Made by a program: the position numbers and the translations under genes | Assembly (NCBI GenBank): GCA_019348095.1 | Contig: JAHWKC010000176.1 | Coordinates: 1-5,344 of the forward strand | Source: Pseudomonadota bacterium | GTDB lineage: Bacteria > Pseudomonadota > Gammaproteobacteria > Xanthomonadales > Xanthomonadaceae | Length of the DNA: 5,344 nt | Direction of reading: 5' to 3' | Shown here: in pieces, positions 5,036 to 5,344 of the stretch | How positions within the stretch are numbered: the stretch's first letter is position 1 | How the letters are laid out: each line of letters starts with the position of its first letter | The notes under the pieces: model-generated | Databases searched by the model: none | What the model was told of the DNA's origin: nothing | Seen by the model: only the letters and a program-made list of their open reading frames with translations

Positions 5036-5344
5036 TTAAGCCGGTTGGAGGGGCGATTCCGCTTTAACTGCGGTCCACTCGCAGCGATTGAGGCTGATCG
5101 GATCAACGAACATGCCACCGATCCGGCCGCCAATCTGCCAACGCACCTGCGCGTTCACCGCCCCGATCCCGGGAACATCCAAGGAGACAAAGCTCCCGAT
5201 CTGCAGCGGCTCGCCGCATTCGGCCATGAACCCGCATTGCGAGACATCGCAGATCGTCACTTCAACGCTGTAATAATGCGGATGACGCAAGCTGGCAGAC
5301 GTATCCACCTGCAGGCGATCCGACCGGCGCTGCTTGAAATGATC
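5036..5344 (-). CDS. PilZ-domain protein, N-terminus outside window
   Basis: PilZ domains bind cyclic di-GMP and control motility, type IV pili, surface polysaccharide or virulence. The last 102 residues are present, read on the minus strand from 5344 to a TAA at 5036-5038. The two ligand-binding motifs are both seen: RRSDR (RxxxR) within the first ten visible residues, and DVSQCG (DxSxxG) about 30 residues later. They are followed by alternating beta-strand segments (VSLDVPGIG, VNAQVRWQIGGRIGGMFVD) typical of the PilZ barrel. A GTG at 5308 would give a 90-residue protein but would drop the RxxxR motif, so the true start is taken to be beyond the window edge. It appears to be a small single-domain PilZ protein convergent with the tRNA cluster. 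No partner gene is visible. Confidence 0.85.
   Translation of the reverse strand, partial: DHFKQRRSDRLQVDTSASLRHPHYYSVEVTICDVSQCGFMAECGEPLQIGSFVSLDVPGIGAVNAQVRWQIGGRIGGMFVDPISLNRCEWTAVKAESPLQPA

Noticed and set aside
4892..5344. An integrated mobile element next to tRNA-Leu
   Set aside because: The altered tRNA 3' end suggested it, but there is no integrase or second attachment copy in the window and the next gene is an ordinary PilZ protein.

Overview
The window is GC-rich and densely coded. It looks like chromosomal DNA of a gammaproteobacterium, most likely the Xanthomonadaceae/Lysobacteraceae (Lysobacter, Luteimonas or Stenotrophomonas-like). Three things point there: the high-GC codon choice, the protein sequences, and two kinds of dispersed palindrome in the gene gaps, including a REP-type doublet with GTAG heads. 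The placement is inferred from sequence character, not from a search.

Layout. Positions 1-200 hold the end of lpxK (lipid A 4'-kinase). A 165-base gap with two dyads follows, then kdsB (CMP-Kdo synthetase, 366-1139), overlapped by 8 bases by a low-molecular-weight protein-tyrosine phosphatase gene (1132-1611). The 318-base gap at 1612-1929 carries a perfect 25-bp inverted repeat (REP doublet) and a possible 47-codon upstream reading frame. Next come uvrC (1930-3897) and pgsA (3894-4463), joined by an ATGA overlap. A near-consensus promoter that starts on the pgsA stop codon leads into tRNA-Gly(GCC), tRNA-Cys(GCA) and tRNA-Leu(UAA). The first two tRNAs are each followed by an intrinsic terminator. 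The window ends with the tail of a convergent PilZ-domain gene on the minus strand (5036-5344).

How the genes relate. The left block belongs to outer-membrane lipopolysaccharide synthesis: LpxK makes lipid IVA and KdsB activates the Kdo sugar that is added next. The phosphatase is translationally linked to kdsB. The right block (uvrC, pgsA, tRNA-Gly, tRNA-Cys, tRNA-Leu) has the same order as uvrC-pgsA-glyW-cysT-leuZ in E. coli, so it is an old conserved housekeeping cluster.

Most of the window is ordinary core genome. The oddest observation is the tRNA-Leu gene: every arm folds well except the acceptor stem, whose 3' strand does not complement its 5' strand. Other points worth a look are the inverted repeats in both inter-tRNA spacers, the terminators inside a cluster that is co-transcribed in E. 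coli, the REP doublet, and a pentapeptide-repeat tail on UvrC. I found no new multi-gene system, CRISPR array, insertion sequence or integrase.
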